Position numbers and translations under genes: made by a program. From Brevundimonas naejangsanensis (GTDB lineage Bacteria > Pseudomonadota > Alphaproteobacteria > Caulobacterales > Caulobacteraceae): a stretch of DNA of 64,000 nt. The DNA is taken from assembly GCF_003627995.1 (NCBI RefSeq), contig NZ_CP032707.1:2098501-2162500 (forward strand), read 5' to 3'. Of this stretch, positions 16,349 to 34,433 are shown piece after piece (the stretch's first letter is position 1; the number at the start of each line of letters is the position of its first letter). The notes beneath the pieces were generated by a model that was given only the letters and a program-made list of their open reading frames with translations, searched no databases and had not been told where the DNA came from.

Positions 16349-18292
16349 TTACCGCCGCTTCGGCGACAGGATGTCGCCCAGGCGGTCCGGCGTGCCTTCG
16401 ATCCGCTCCAGGTGCGGGTAACGCAGGCCGTCGTGATAATCGAAGCGCACCGTTTTGAAGCGGTCGCCGTTCTTGAGGATGAGCTCGATCGGCTCGGACG
16501 ATCCCTTGGCGGCGGTGACCGCCTCCTTCAGCGCGTCGGCCGAGGCGGCGCGGCCGCCGACGGCGACGACTTCCCAGCCCGAGGTCAGGCCCTGGTCGAA
16601 GGCCGGCCCGCCCCACAGGACGGAGGTGATCTTGTTCGACCCGTTCATCATGAAGCCGAGCGAATAGGTGAAGTCGTTACGGCCCAGTTCCTTATAGAGG
16701 GCGCCCATGTAGCCGGACGGCTCCTCCTTGAAGACCAGGCGGTAACCGCCGCGCTCGATGCCGTCCAAGGGACCGCGCGAATTGGGGCCGACGGCGTCCA
16801 GCCGCTCGCGCAGGAAGGCGGCCCAGTCGTTCGCCTGCACCCCGTTCAGCGTCGCGGTCACGTCGGCGAAGGTGTAGGGGGCCGGGTCCCAGTTCCCATC
16901 CTCGACGCCGAAGAAGGCCTTGGCGAAGTCGTCCAGCGACTTCTTCCCGCCGGTCCGCTCGCGGATCAGGGTGTCGGCGTCCAGCCAGACCAGCGAGCCC
17001 TCGCGGTAATAGTCCTCGCTGCGCTGATAGGAGCCCCAGGGCTGCGGGCGGCGCTGGCTGATGATCGGGTCGTTGGTGGTGTCCTGCATGGCGCGCCACT
17101 GGCGGCCGGGGATGTTCTGGAAGCTGGCGGCGCTCATGGCCAGGACGTCCAGCGCCTGCTGCTTGCTCATCAGGCCCGCGCGGGCGGTCAGGACAAGGCC
17201 CCAATACTGCGTCTGGCCCTCATAGACCCACATCAGCGAGTTCTGCAGCGGCTCGTTCAGATTAGGCGTCAGCTGATCCGCCGGACGGCGCCATTTGCCG
17301 TTCCAGCTGTGGGTGTATTCGTGGCCCAGAAGGTCGCGGTCGGCCAAGGTCGCCTCGCGGTCAGTGAAATACTTCACGTCGACGCTGTTCTCGGACGAGC
17401 GGTGATGCTCCAGGCCGATGCCGCCCAGCTTGTCCGTCACGGCCAGCAGGAAGTCGTAGTGGTTGTAGTGGCGCGCCCCGAACAGGCGGTCGGCCTGCTG
17501 GACCAGGTTGCGGTGCAACTGGATGTGCTCGTCCGTCGCCTCCAGCATCTTGGCCGTGTCGGCGACGACGTTGAGGCGCACCGGCGAGCGGCCGCCCGGA
17601 TCGAGGTCGATCTGGCGATAGTGGGCGCCGGCGAAGACCGGGCTGTCGGCCAGGTGCTCCAGCGTGATCGGGGCGAAGGTCGCCAGACCGTTCTCGAAGC
17701 TGACGGTGTCGAGGCCCGCGCCATAGCTCCACCCTTGCGGCAGCTTCAGCGTCGGCTGGAAGGTGATCTGGCGCGAGTAATAGCCTGCCGGATAGAGCAG
17801 GGCCTTCTCCCACTGGATGTTCAGCATCTCGGGCGTGACGACGACGCGGCCCTGGGCGCCCTCGATGGGCGTCAGCCACTGGAAGGCGGCCTGGACCTCG
17901 GTCACGCCGGCCGGGATCTCGATCTGATAGGCCCACGGGTTGACCGTGTTGCGGACCCACTCCAGCCGCCGGCCGTCAGCGGTGAAGGTCAGGCCGCCGA
18001 CGTTGGCGACGGGGCCGACCGGGCCGTGCTGGCCGGGAATCCACTGCGGATAGAAGAGGACCAGCGGGCCGGGGCCGCTGACGGGAATGGTCTGGCGTAC
18101 CTGCACCAGGCGGCGGTCGATGTCGGTGGCGTCCACGTCCAGCTTGATGACGCCGGGATAGGCCTCGTCCTTGGCCGCCGGGATCGGCGCCAGGGCGACG
18201 GGCAGGGCGGGCGTCCCGACCTGGGCCAGCGCGGGCGCGCCCGTCGCGAACAGGAGAACCGAGGCGCTGGCGGCCAGGAGTAAACGCTTCAT
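16349..18292 (-). CDS. M61 family metallopeptidase (second copy)
   Basis: 647 residues, paralogue of the gene at 14119-16116. Signal peptide (LLLAASASVLLFATGAPALA), beta-rich N-terminal half, zinc motif HEYTH near residue 325 in LLGHEYTHSWNGKW, then YEGQTQYWGL and a C-terminal PDZ-like region. The two proteins keep nearly identical segments such as KALLYPAGY, GGIGLEHHRSSENS and LERIPGTPDRLGDILSP/LERIEGTPDRLGDILSP, showing a tandem duplication that has since diverged. Likely periplasmic; substrate unknown. Confidence 0.92.
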   Translation of the reverse strand: MKRLLLAASASVLLFATGAPALAQVGTPALPVALAPIPAAKDEAYPGVIKLDVDATDIDRRLVQVRQTIPVSGPGPLVLFYPQWIPGQHGPVGPVANVGGLTFTADGRRLEWVRNTVNPWAYQIEIPAGVTEVQAAFQWLTPIEGAQGRVVVTPEMLNIQWEKALLYPAGYYSRQITFQPTLKLPQGWSYGAGLDTVSFENGLATFAPITLEHLADSPVFAGAHYRQIDLDPGGRSPVRLNVVADTAKMLEATDEHIQLHRNLVQQADRLFGARHYNHYDFLLAVTDKLGGIGLEHHRSSENSVDVKYFTDREATLADRDLLGHEYTHSWNGKWRRPADQLTPNLNEPLQNSLMWVYEGQTQYWGLVLTARAGLMSKQQALDVLAMSAASFQNIPGRQWRAMQDTTNDPIISQRRPQPWGSYQRSEDYYREGSLVWLDADTLIRERTGGKKSLDDFAKAFFGVEDGNWDPAPYTFADVTATLNGVQANDWAAFLRERLDAVGPNSRGPLDGIERGGYRLVFKEEPSGYMGALYKELGRNDFTYSLGFMMNGSNKITSVLWGGPAFDQGLTSGWEVVAVGGRAASADALKEAVTAAKGSSEPIELILKNGDRFKTVRFDYHDGLRYPHLERIEGTPDRLGDILSPKRR

Positions 18293-18405
18293 GACGGGCT
18301 ATCTCAGGACGGCCGCCCCCACGCGGCCTCGACAGGGAGGCGCAGACGACAGCGTGTCGCAGGCGCCGTCAAGCCGGATGATGAGTCCGTGTCGCGAACG
18401 ACCCG

Positions 18406-18921
18406 TCAGCCCTGCGGGTTCACGTCCAGCAGTTCGACCGTGAAGCGCAGCGCCGAGTTGGCGGGGATTTCCGTCCCCATCCAGCGCGAGCCGTAAGCCA
18501 GGTCGGCGGGGATGACGAACTCGTAGGTCTCGCCCTCGCGCATCAGAGCCACGCCCTCGGTCCAGCCCTTGATGACGCGGTTCAGGGGGAAGGTCGCGGG
18601 CTCGTTGCGCGAATAGGAGCTGTCGAACTCGCGCCCGTCGATGAAGGTGCCGCGATAGTGGACCTTGACCGTGTCGGTCGCGGTCGGCTGCGCGCCGTTC
18701 GGATTGGCCTTGCTGACGAGGCGATATTGCAGGCCCGACGGGGTAGAGGTCCAGCCGCGACGCTGGCTGTTCCACATCAGATAGGCGGCCTGGCCGACCT
18801 CCCAATTTTCCTGGGTCGCGGGTCCGACCGCCTCGCGCAGGCCGGGGTAACCGACATCGGACGTCGAGGCGCAGGCGGCCAGCGACACGGCGGCGAGGAG
18901 GGGCAGGGCGATGTGCTTCAT
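18406..18921 (-). CDS. FKBP-type peptidyl-prolyl isomerase lipoprotein
   Basis: 171 residues. The N-terminus has a lipobox (LAAC at about residues 14-17), so the protein is membrane-anchored in the envelope. From about residue 75 an FKBP domain follows: VKVHYRGTFIDGREFDSSY, VIKGWTEGVALMREGE and IPANSALRFTVELLDV carry the usual ligand-pocket residues. It would catalyse cis-trans proline isomerisation in periplasmic folding. It is the last of three minus-strand genes between rplL and rpoB. Confidence 0.93.
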   Translation of the reverse strand: MKHIALPLLAAVSLAACASTSDVGYPGLREAVGPATQENWEVGQAAYLMWNSQRRGWTSTPSGLQYRLVSKANPNGAQPTATDTVKVHYRGTFIDGREFDSSYSRNEPATFPLNRVIKGWTEGVALMREGETYEFVIPADLAYGSRWMGTEIPANSALRFTVELLDVNPQG

Positions 18922-19379
18922 AACGCAAGGCTTATCATATCAGCGTCATCGCGCCAGATGATTGAGCGGACGCCCCGCTCTTGTCATCCCGGAAGACGCG
19001 TAGCGGCTATCCGGGACCGCCGGAAGCGCCGCGTCTTGGGGCGGTCCCGGCTCCGCGCGGCTGCGCCGCATGGCCGGGATGACGGTCCAGGGTCAGATTA
19101 TGCACAGGGCCTTTATTTCGCCGAAGAAGCGGGTATATATGCGCGTTCGCAGATTCCATGAATCCCGCGCGGAAGCGCCGAGGCCCGGTTTGTCGCCCTC
19201 CGACCGGTGCGAAGGCGTCGCCCCTCCCCAAGGGGGCGGATACATCCAGGCGTCCTGATCCGCGTGAGGATCGAGGGTGGACGCCGAGAGACATTTAACG
19301 GTCACGGATCGCCGGTCGGCGCGCCGTGGCTGCTGCATTGAGAGCGGGCCTCGCAAGGGGCCGCGATTGGGAAAACAGA
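18922..19379 (+). promoter_or_regulatory. Spacer and promoter region of rpoB
   Basis: 458 bp without a gene. It contains an inverted repeat pair (18983-19083) and then an AT-rich island with TATATA at 19134-19139 that could be a -10 element; a weak -35 (CTTTAT, 19111) lies 17 nt upstream. A promoter is required here because the genes to the left are on the other strand. The leader to rpoB would be about 230 nt. Confidence 0.45.
18983..19083. repeat. Inverted repeat pair, GTCATCCCGG type
   Basis: Begins GTCATCCCGG at 18983 and ends CCGGGATGAC at 19083, with internal CCGGGACC/GGTCCCGG also paired. A second dispersed family, seen again at 30182 and 48768. Confidence 0.75.
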
Positions 19380-23495
<4,116 letters not shown>

Positions 23496-23593
23496 TCGGA
23501 TCAAGCGCCCTTCCTCGCTTCGGCGGGGAGGGCGGTCCGCCTGTTCTCCTCTCTGAATGATTTTCGCGGGGCAGCCCCGCAGAAGGAATAAAG

Positions 23594-27787
<4,194 letters not shown>

Positions 27788-27814
27788 TCCGGTCTTCGGT
27801 CTGAAAAACTGAAG

Positions 27815-27848
27815 AGGGCGGCGTCGAAAGGCGCCGCCCTTTTTGTTT
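27815..27848 (+). terminator. Intrinsic terminator after rpoC
   Basis: AGGGCGGCG (27815-27823) pairs with CGCCGCCCT (27832-27840), loop TCGAAAGG, followed by TTTTGTTT. Confidence 0.88.
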
Positions 27849-27903
27849 GAGCCTACCGCGCTTCGCGCTGCTTGAGGCCGTCGCTTCACGCAACGCCTCT
27901 CGC

Positions 27904-28051
27904 TTCCTTCTCCCCTTGTGGGGGAGGTGTCATGCGCAGCATGACGGATGAGGGGTGGCGCAGAGCTTGGGTCGAGCCTCCATTCGACGACAAAGAGACA
28001 CCGCATCCGAGCGCCTGCGGCGCCCACCTTCTCCCACAAGGGGAGAAGGAA
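27904..28051. repeat. REPIN-like inverted repeat pair
   Basis: Left end TTCCTTCTCCCCTTGTGGGG and right end CACAAGGGGAGAAGGAA are reverse complements over about 24 bp, enclosing about 100 bp. It lies between the rpoC terminator and the stop of the minus-strand TonB-like gene. Confidence 0.8.
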
Positions 28052-28057
28052 CAGATT

Positions 28058-29227
28058 TCACTGCGGCTTCATCGGTTCACGCGGTCTGGGCGCGCCGGCG
28101 CTGGCGGGGGGGCCGTCGCGGGACGTCTGGATGTTCTGGGTGGAATCCATCCGCAGCGAGGGATTCAGAAGGTCCCCGGCGCAGCCCGAGCCGAAGTTGG
28201 AGCCGGGGCAGTCGCGGGGGCCCGTGATGCCGACGCCGCCGCTGGCCGGGCGTCTCGGAGCCTCATAGCGCTCCATCTCGCGGGCGCCTTCGCGGGCGAA
28301 GCGGGCGTCGCGCTCGGCGTTGCCCGTGCCGGTGATGCGGCCGCGCTCGGCCCCCTCGGCGGCGCGGGCGTTGAAGCGTTCCTCGCAGATGAGTTCCTCG
28401 CCTCGGCGCAACAGCTGGGTCGCCGGACAACCCGCGGGCGAGGTCCGCAGGGCGCGGGCGTTGCGGCCGTCCTGGCCTTCGGGGGCCACGCGCCAGGCGT
28501 CGGACACGCCCGCCACGCCCGAGGCGGCGGCCGAGGGCGCGCCGGGCGCCGGATTGGCCAGGCGCGGCGCGGGCGGCGCAGGCAGGCCGTCGCGGCCTTC
28601 CTCTTCGTCCTTTTTGCGCGGGCGGATCGGCGCGACGACGACGGGCGCGGACGGGGCCTGTTCCAGGGCGGCGGCGGGCGGAGCCGTGGCGGGCGCCTGT
28701 ATCGGGGCGGGCGCCTGCTGCGGCGCGGCCTCGGGCGTCGGAGCGGGAACGGGCGCCACGCGCGGAAGGCTCTTGGGGGCGAGCGGCGGCGTCGGCTGCG
28801 CCGTGGGCGCCGTCACCGTGACCGGGGCGGGCTTCGGAACCGGGGCCAGCGTCGGCGCTGCGACGGGCGCGGGCACAGGCGTCGGGGCAGGCACGGGCAC
28901 AGGCGCCGGCGCAGGCGCAGGCCTGGGAGGCTGCTCCTGCATCCGCTCGAGCGCAGGCTCGGGGAGCGGCGCTGGCGCGGGGACCGGCAGCGGGGGCCGG
29001 GGCTGGGGCGGCGTCGGCAGCGGCGGGACGGGGCGTTCGATCTCGAGGTGAAGGATCGTCGGAGGCGGGGGCAGGGGCGGAACGCCGCTGCGTTCGGTCT
29101 TCGCCAGGTAGATCATCCCGCCCAGCACGACCACATGCATCAACAGGGAGGCGCTCGCCGTCAGGGCTCGCCTGAGACCCGGACGCATGCGTTGGGCTGG
29201 AGGCCGGGTCAGAACGGCGATGCTCAT
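28058..29227 (-). CDS. Membrane-anchored proline/alanine-rich TonB-like protein
   Basis: 389 residues. A cytoplasmic N-terminus is followed by one transmembrane helix (SLLMHVVVLGGMIYLA, about residues 28-44) and a long Pro/Ala/Val-rich stretch (about 48-200) like the periplasm-spanning rod of TonB. The C-terminal 180 residues contain several cysteines (PAGCPATQ, ELICEERF, RDCPGSNFGSGC) but not a recognisable TonB receptor-binding fold. A strong ribosome site (GGGGGAG) precedes the ATG. Lies on the minus strand between rpoC and rpsL. Role unknown; an envelope protein of TonB-like shape is what can be said. Confidence 0.7.
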   Translation of the reverse strand: MSIAVLTRPPAQRMRPGLRRALTASASLLMHVVVLGGMIYLAKTERSGVPPLPPPPTILHLEIERPVPPLPTPPQPRPPLPVPAPAPLPEPALERMQEQPPRPAPAPAPVPVPAPTPVPAPVAAPTLAPVPKPAPVTVTAPTAQPTPPLAPKSLPRVAPVPAPTPEAAPQQAPAPIQAPATAPPAAALEQAPSAPVVVAPIRPRKKDEEEGRDGLPAPPAPRLANPAPGAPSAAASGVAGVSDAWRVAPEGQDGRNARALRTSPAGCPATQLLRRGEELICEERFNARAAEGAERGRITGTGNAERDARFAREGAREMERYEAPRRPASGGVGITGPRDCPGSNFGSGCAGDLLNPSLRMDSTQNIQTSRDGPPASAGAPRPREPMKPQ

Positions 29228-29278
29228 GGCGGCTCCCCCAATCGTTGAAGCGAATGATGCCTATGCAAGCATGACGGT

Positions 29279-29293
29279 ATATTGGCGCAATAT
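29279..29293. promoter_or_regulatory. Palindrome upstream of the TonB-like gene
   Basis: ATATTG-GCG-CAATAT, an AT-rich dyad in an otherwise GC-rich spacer, 52 bp upstream of the minus-strand start at 29227. It has the form of a repressor or activator operator, but its regulator is unknown. Confidence 0.4.
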
Positions 29294-29527
29294 CACTGAT
29301 CCTTGAATAGGGAACGAAGACCCGGGTAAGGACCTTCGTCTCGCCTGTATCGACGCCTGGCCTCGTTGGCCGCCGCAGCGCGGGCGAAGGGATGGTCAGC
29401 GGGCAGGTCGGGGCGAGTCTCGACGGTGGGAAGCCAGCGTGACCGTTTTGAGGCGTCCGTGATCGGCGAACGAAAGTCGTTGTCTCCCGTAGGAAAGGGC
29501 GACGCGGGCGCGCATAGCCCGAATCTC

Positions 29528-29556
29528 TTGACCTCTTAACGGATCGCGCGTAGAAG
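29528..29556 (+). promoter_or_regulatory. Candidate promoter of rpsL-rpsG-fusA-tuf
   Basis: TTGACC (29528-29533), 17-nt spacer, TAGAAG (29551-29556). The TTGAC -35 resembles those proposed before rpsJ and rpsM. Transcription would begin near 29563, giving a leader of about 225 nt. The rest of the 29228-29787 spacer contains no gene. Confidence 0.5.
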
Positions 29557-29629
29557 CCGCGCACTTTCGAGACGTGGGCGGTTCGCCGTCCGCTGAGATC
29601 GTGACAATCGACGGACGGGCTGTGTCCCG

Positions 29630-29664
29630 CCGGAACGCCCGAAGCGCGCGTTCCGGTTTTTCTG
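29630..29664 (+). terminator. Intrinsic-terminator-like hairpin inside the rpsL leader
   Basis: CCGGAACGC (29630-29638) pairs with GCGTTCCGG (29648-29656) and is followed by TTTTTCTGTTT. It lies about 100 nt downstream of the proposed start and 125 bp before rpsL, so it could be an attenuator or the end of a short RNA. Confidence 0.6.
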
Positions 29665-29787
29665 TTTGAGCGCCACGGACTCGGCTCGATAACACCCGGG
29701 CGGGGCTTCGGCCCCATCCAAAAGAAGGCTCATGAGGCGCTCCGGCCGAAAGGCACACGCCTCCATATCGAAAAGAGACGAATTCGA

Positions 29788-30162
29788 ATGCCCACGATCA
29801 ACCAGCTGATCCGCAAGCCCCGCAAGCCGAAACCGGTCCGCAACAAGGTCCCGGCCCTGGAGGGTTCGCCCCAGCGCCGCGGCGTCTGCACCCGCGTCTA
29901 CACCACGACCCCGAAGAAGCCGAACTCGGCTCTGCGTAAGGTCGCCAAGGTCCGTCTGGCCAAGAACGGCGTCGAAGCCGTGTGCTACATCCCCGGCGAA
30001 GGCCACAACCTGCAGGAGCACTCGGTCGTGCTGATCCGCGGCGGCCGCGTGAAGGACTTGCCCGGCGTTCGCTACCACATTCTGCGCGGCGTGCTCGACA
30101 CCCAGGGCGTCAAGGACCGCAAGCAGCGTCGTTCGCACTACGGCGCCAAGCGTCCGAAGTGA
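29788..30162 (+). CDS. rpsL: 30S ribosomal protein S12
   Basis: 124 residues; decoding-centre protein. [18 protein letters not shown] contains the conserved lysine linked to streptomycin response, and [13 protein letters not shown] contains the second such lysine, both in the susceptible form. First gene of the str operon (rpsL-rpsG-fusA-tuf). Confidence 0.98.
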   Translation: MPTINQLIRKPRKPKPVRNKVPALEGSPQRRGVCTRVYTTTPKKPNSALRKVAKVRLAKNGVEAVCYIPGEGHNLQEHSVVLIRGGRVKDLPGVRYHILRGVLDTQGVKDRKQRRSHYGAKRPK

Positions 30163-30181
30163 TCTGAAGCGAAGTGAAAGA

Positions 30182-30205
30182 TCATCCCGGCGCAGGCCGG
30201 GATCC
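30182..30205. repeat. GTCATCCCGG-type hairpin between rpsL and rpsG
   Basis: ATCATCCCGG and CCGGGATCC form a short stem around GCAGG within the str operon. It looks like a single unit of the family also found at 18983 and 48768. Without a T-run it should not stop transcription. Confidence 0.5.
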
Positions 30206-30231
30206 AGACCAAGAATTCAAGGGAATAACCC

Positions 30232-30705
30232 ATGTCGCGTCGTCACCGCGCCCAGAAGCGTGAAGTTCTGCCGGATCCGAAGTTCGGAGACCTGGTGGTC
30301 ACCAAGTTCATGAACTACGTCATGTACGAAGGTAAGAAGGCCGTCGCCGAGAACATCGTCTATGGCGCCTTCGACATCCTGGCCGAAAAGAAGAAGGAGC
30401 AGACCGCGGTCGAGACCTTCCACGCCGCCCTGGACAACGTCGCTCCGGCGGTCGAAGTTCGTTCGCGTCGCGTCGGCGGCGCCACCTATCAGGTGCCGGT
30501 CGAGGTCCGTCCGGACCGTCGTCGCGCCCTGGCCATCCGTTGGCTGGTCAACGCCGCTCGCAACCGCGGCGAAAACACCATGACGGAAAAGCTGGCCGCC
30601 GAGCTGCTGGACGCCTCGAACAACCGCGGCACCGCGGTCAAGAAGCGCGAAGACACCCACAAGATGGCCGAAGCCAACCGCGCCTTCAGCCACTACCGCT
30701 GGTAA
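30232..30705 (+). CDS. rpsG: 30S ribosomal protein S7
   Basis: 157 residues. S7 nucleates the 30S head by binding the 3' domain of 16S r[23 protein letters not shown] and [26 protein letters not shown] are characteristic. AAGGGAA precedes the ATG. Confidence 0.98.
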   Translation: MSRRHRAQKREVLPDPKFGDLVVTKFMNYVMYEGKKAVAENIVYGAFDILAEKKKEQTAVETFHAALDNVAPAVEVRSRRVGGATYQVPVEVRPDRRRALAIRWLVNAARNRGENTMTEKLAAELLDASNNRGTAVKKREDTHKMAEANRAFSHYRW

Positions 30706-30857
30706 CCGTCTTAAAACCGTCCCCCTTTCGAGGGTATGGGGCGGTGATTACCTGACGATCCGCGGCGCGGGTGGCTGATACGCAGTCGCCCGCGCCGACC
30801 TATCCGATACTCTCCAGGGCGCTCTTCGCGTCCGCGAAGCACCCGAAGGCAACCCAA

Positions 30858-32936
30858 ATGCCCCGCACGCATAAAATCGAAGACTACCGCAACTTCGGCA
30901 TCATGGCCCACATCGACGCGGGCAAGACGACGACGACCGAGCGGATCCTGTTCTACACCGGCAAGAACCATAAGATGGGCGAGACGCACGACGGCTCGGC
31001 CACCATGGACTGGATGGACCAGGAGCAGGAACGCGGCATCACCATCACCTCGGCCGCGACGACCGCCTTCTGGAAAGAGAAGCGCCTCAACATCATCGAC
31101 ACCCCCGGCCACGTGGACTTCACCATCGAGGTCGAGCGTTCGCTGCGCGTCCTCGACGGCGCCGTGACCGTGCTGGACGGCAACGCCGGCGTCGAGCCGC
31201 AGACGGAAACCGTCTGGCGCCAGGCTGACAAGTACAACGTTCCGCGCATCGTCTTCGTCAACAAGATGGACAAGATCGGCGCCGACTTCGAGAAGTCGGT
31301 GGAGTCGATCCGCGACCGCCTGGGCGCCAAGGCTGTGCCGATCCAGCTGCCGATCGGCTCGGAGGCCAACCTCAAGGGCGTGATCGACCTGGTCGAGATG
31401 AAGGCCCTGGTTTGGGAAACCGATCAGGTCGGCGCCAACGCCGACGTGCGCGACATCCCGGCCGACCTGGCCGACGCCGCCGCCGCGGCCCGCCAGTACC
31501 TGGTCGACAACGCCGTCGAGATCGACGACGAGGCCATGGAATCCTACCTCGGCGGCGAAGAGCCCTCGGTTGAAGTGCTGAAGCGCTGCATCCGCAAGGC
31601 CGTCATCAGCGGCGCTTTCTACCCGATCCTGTGCGGCTCGGCCTTCAAGAACAAGGGCGTGCAGCCCCTTCTGGACGCCGTCGTCGACTACCTGCCGTCG
31701 CCGGTCGATATCCCGGCCATTCCGGGCCTCGACTTCAAGACGGAAGAGCCGGTTTCGCGCAAGGCGTCGGACGACGAGCCCCTGTCGGTCCTGGCGTTCA
31801 AGATCATGGACGACCCCTTCGTCGGCTCGATCACCTTCTGCCGCGTCTATTCGGGCACGATGGAGACCGGCCAGTCGCTGCTGAACTCGTCGCGTGACAA
31901 ACGCGAGCGCGTCGGCCGCATGCTGCAGATGCACTCCAACAACCGCGAAGACATCAAGATCGCCTACGCTGGCGACATCGTGGCCCTGGCCGGCCTCAAG
32001 GAAACCCGCACCGGCGACACCCTGTGCGACCCGCTGAAGTCGCCGGTCATCCTCGAGAAGATGGAATTCCCGGCCCCGGTGATCGAGATCGCCGTCGAGC
32101 CCAAGACCAAGGCCGACCAGGAGAAGCTGGGCGTCGCCCTGGCCAAGCTGGCTGGTGAAGACCCGTCCTTCACCGTCTCGACCGACCACGAGTCGGGCCA
32201 GACGATCCTGAAGGGCATGGGCGAGCTGCACCTGGACATCAAGATCGATATCCTGAAGCGCACCTACAAGGTCGAAGCCACCATCGGCGCCCCGCAGGTC
32301 GCCTATCGTGAATCGATCAGCCGCAAGGTCGAGATCGACTACACCCACAAGAAGCAGACCGGCGGTACGGGCCAGTTCGCCCGCGTCAAGCTGGTGTTCG
32401 AGCCGGGCGAGCCGGGTTCGGACTTCGTCTTCGAGTCGGCCATCGTCGGCGGCGCCGTGCCCAAGGAATACATCCCGGGCGTGGAAAAGGGTCTGAAGTC
32501 GGCCAAGGAAAACGGCCTGCTGGCCGGCTTCCCCGTCATCGACGTCAAGGCGACCCTGATCGACGGCGCCTTCCACGACGTGGACTCCTCGGTGCTGGCG
32601 TTCGAAATCGCTTCGCGCGCCGCCTTCCGCGAACTGCGTGAGAAGGGCGGGCCGAAGCTGCTCGAGCCGATCATGGCCGTCGAGGTCGTGACCCCGGAAG
32701 AGTACCTGGGTTCGATCATCGGCGACCTGAACGGCCGTCGCGGCATGATCCAGGGGCAGGACATGCGCGGCAACGCCGTGGTCGTCCACGCCTTCGTGCC
32801 GCTGGCCAACATGTTCGGCTATGTGAACACCCTGCGCGGCATGTCTCAGGGCCGCGCCCAGTTCACCATGCAGTACGACCACTACGAAGCGGTGCCGCAA
32901 CACGTCGCCGACGAAGTGATCAAGAAGTACGCCTAA
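30858..32936 (+). CDS. fusA: Elongation factor G
   Basis: 692-residue translocase GTPase. G1 [13 protein letters not shown]3 DTPGHVDF and G4 NKMDK are intact; the later domains include GMGELHLDI and the domain IV/V segment near [30 protein letters not shown] at 30858 is the normal start; a longer in-frame start at 30771 adds 29 unrelated residues. 152 bp separate it from rpsG, and 111 bp from tuf. Confidence 0.98.
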   Translation: MPRTHKIEDYRNFGIMAHIDAGKTTTTERILFYTGKNHKMGETHDGSATMDWMDQEQERGITITSAATTAFWKEKRLNIIDTPGHVDFTIEVERSLRVLDGAVTVLDGNAGVEPQTETVWRQADKYNVPRIVFVNKMDKIGADFEKSVESIRDRLGAKAVPIQLPIGSEANLKGVIDLVEMKALVWETDQVGANADVRDIPADLADAAAAARQYLVDNAVEIDDEAMESYLGGEEPSVEVLKRCIRKAVISGAFYPILCGSAFKNKGVQPLLDAVVDYLPSPVDIPAIPGLDFKTEEPVSRKASDDEPLSVLAFKIMDDPFVGSITFCRVYSGTMETGQSLLNSSRDKRERVGRMLQMHSNNREDIKIAYAGDIVALAGLKETRTGDTLCDPLKSPVILEKMEFPAPVIEIAVEPKTKADQEKLGVALAKLAGEDPSFTVSTDHESGQTILKGMGELHLDIKIDILKRTYKVEATIGAPQVAYRESISRKVEIDYTHKKQTGGTGQFARVKLVFEPGEPGSDFVFESAIVGGAVPKEYIPGVEKGLKSAKENGLLAGFPVIDVKATLIDGAFHDVDSSVLAFEIASRAAFRELREKGGPKLLEPIMAVEVVTPEEYLGSIIGDLNGRRGMIQGQDMRGNAVVVHAFVPLANMFGYVNTLRGMSQGRAQFTMQYDHYEAVPQHVADEVIKKYA

Positions 32937-33047
32937 GTCCGTCGCTTCTGACGGGCCCACTTGAAAACGGGGCGATTTGCGCGCAGATCGCCCCACCTAT
33001 CCCCAAACCTATTTGGACCCCGGTTCGGGGAATCCAGGAGCTAGAGA

Positions 33048-34238
33048 ATGGCCAAGGAAAAGTTCGAACGCACCAAGCCGCACTGCAACATCGGCACGAT
33101 CGGCCACGTTGACCACGGCAAGACGACGCTGACGGCGGCGATCTCGATGACGCTGTCGAAGGCCGGCGGCGGCAAGGCGATGAACTACGCCGACATCGAC
33201 AACGCGCCGGAAGAGAAGGCGCGCGGCATCACCATCAACACCTCGCACGTCGAGTATGAGACGGAAAACCGTCACTACGCTCACGTCGACTGCCCGGGCC
33301 ACGCCGACTACGTGAAGAACATGATCACGGGCGCGGCTCAGATGGACGGCGCGATCCTGGTGTGCTCGGCCGCTGACGGCCCGATGCCGCAGACCCGCGA
33401 GCACATCCTGCTGTCGCGTCAGGTCGGCGTTCCGGCCCTGGTGGTGTTCCTGAACAAGGTCGACATGGTCGACGACGAGGAGCTGCTCGAGCTGGTCGAG
33501 ATGGAAGTTCGCGAACTTCTGTCGTCCTACCAGTTCCCGGGCGACGACATTCCGGTGATCAAGGGCTCGGCCCTGGCCGCGGTCGAAGACCGTGACCCGC
33601 AGATCGGCGCCGAGCGCATCCTGGAGCTGATGGCGGCGGTCGACGCCTACATCCCGCAGCCGGAACGTCCGGTCGACATGCCGTTCCTGATGCCGGTCGA
33701 AGACGTGTTCTCGATCTCGGGCCGCGGCACCGTCGTCACGGGTCGCGTCGAGCGCGGCATCGTCAAGGTCGGTGAAGAAGTCGAGATCGTCGGCATCCGT
33801 CCGGTTCAGAAGACGACCTGCACGGGCGTCGAAATGTTCCGCAAGCTGCTGGACCAGGGCCAGGCCGGCGACAACGTGGGCGTGCTGCTGCGCGGCACCA
33901 AGCGTGAAGACGTCGAGCGCGGCCAGGTGCTGTGCAAGCCGGGTTCGATCACCCCGCATACCAAGTTCGTGGCCGAGGCCTACATCCTGACCAAGGAAGA
34001 AGGCGGCCGTCACACGCCGTTCTTCACGAACTACCGCCCGCAGTTCTACTTCCGCACGACCGACGTGACCGGCATCGTGAAGCTGAAGGAAGGCGTGGAA
34101 ATGATCATGCCGGGCGACAACGCCGAGCTGGACGTCGAGCTGATCACCCCGATCGCCATGGAAGAGAAGCTGCGCTTCGCCATCCGTGAAGGCGGCCGCA
34201 CCGTCGGCGCCGGCGTCGTGGCCAAGATCGTCGAGTAA
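33048..34238 (+). CDS. tuf: Elongation factor Tu
   Basis: 396 residues. G1 [10 protein letters not shown], switch region [15 protein letters not shown]3 [12 protein letters not shown] and G4 NKVDM are all present, and the C-terminal beta-barrels end [13 protein letters not shown] precedes the ATG. The last 19 coding bases plus the following 6 are repeated 76 bp downstream. It is the only tuf copy in the window; alphaproteobacteria often carry a second copy elsewhere. Confidence 0.98.
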   Translation: MAKEKFERTKPHCNIGTIGHVDHGKTTLTAAISMTLSKAGGGKAMNYADIDNAPEEKARGITINTSHVEYETENRHYAHVDCPGHADYVKNMITGAAQMDGAILVCSAADGPMPQTREHILLSRQVGVPALVVFLNKVDMVDDEELLELVEMEVRELLSSYQFPGDDIPVIKGSALAAVEDRDPQIGAERILELMAAVDAYIPQPERPVDMPFLMPVEDVFSISGRGTVVTGRVERGIVKVGEEVEIVGIRPVQKTTCTGVEMFRKLLDQGQAGDNVGVLLRGTKREDVERGQVLCKPGSITPHTKFVAEAYILTKEEGGRHTPFFTNYRPQFYFRTTDVTGIVKLKEGVEMIMPGDNAELDVELITPIAMEEKLRFAIREGGRTVGAGVVAKIVE

Positions 34239-34352
34239 TCGACGATCTTCGCCACGCGAGACCAAGGGCTAGGCGGGAGCCTCCGCTCCCGCCGGGGCCA
34301 AGATCGTCGAGTAATCGACGTTTGGAATGGGCGAGAGCCTCGGCCCTCGCCG
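34220..34352. repeat. Direct duplication of the tuf 3' end with its hairpin
   Basis: A 25-bp sequence covering the last tuf codons, stop and following bases occurs at 34220-34244 and again at 34296-34320, offset 76 bp. Each copy is followed by a similar hairpin: GGCGGGAGCCTCCGCTCCCGCC (34273-34294, in two halves) and GGCGAGAGCC...CCTCGCC (34330-34351). The unit is therefore tuf tail plus hairpin, present twice. Confidence 0.85.
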
Positions 34353-34433
34353 GTTTGACAGTAAGAGTAGCGTAAGCGTACCGGCCTCGAGCCGCCCGCA
34401 AGGGTGGTAGGCCGAAAGTAAAGCGTAACAATG

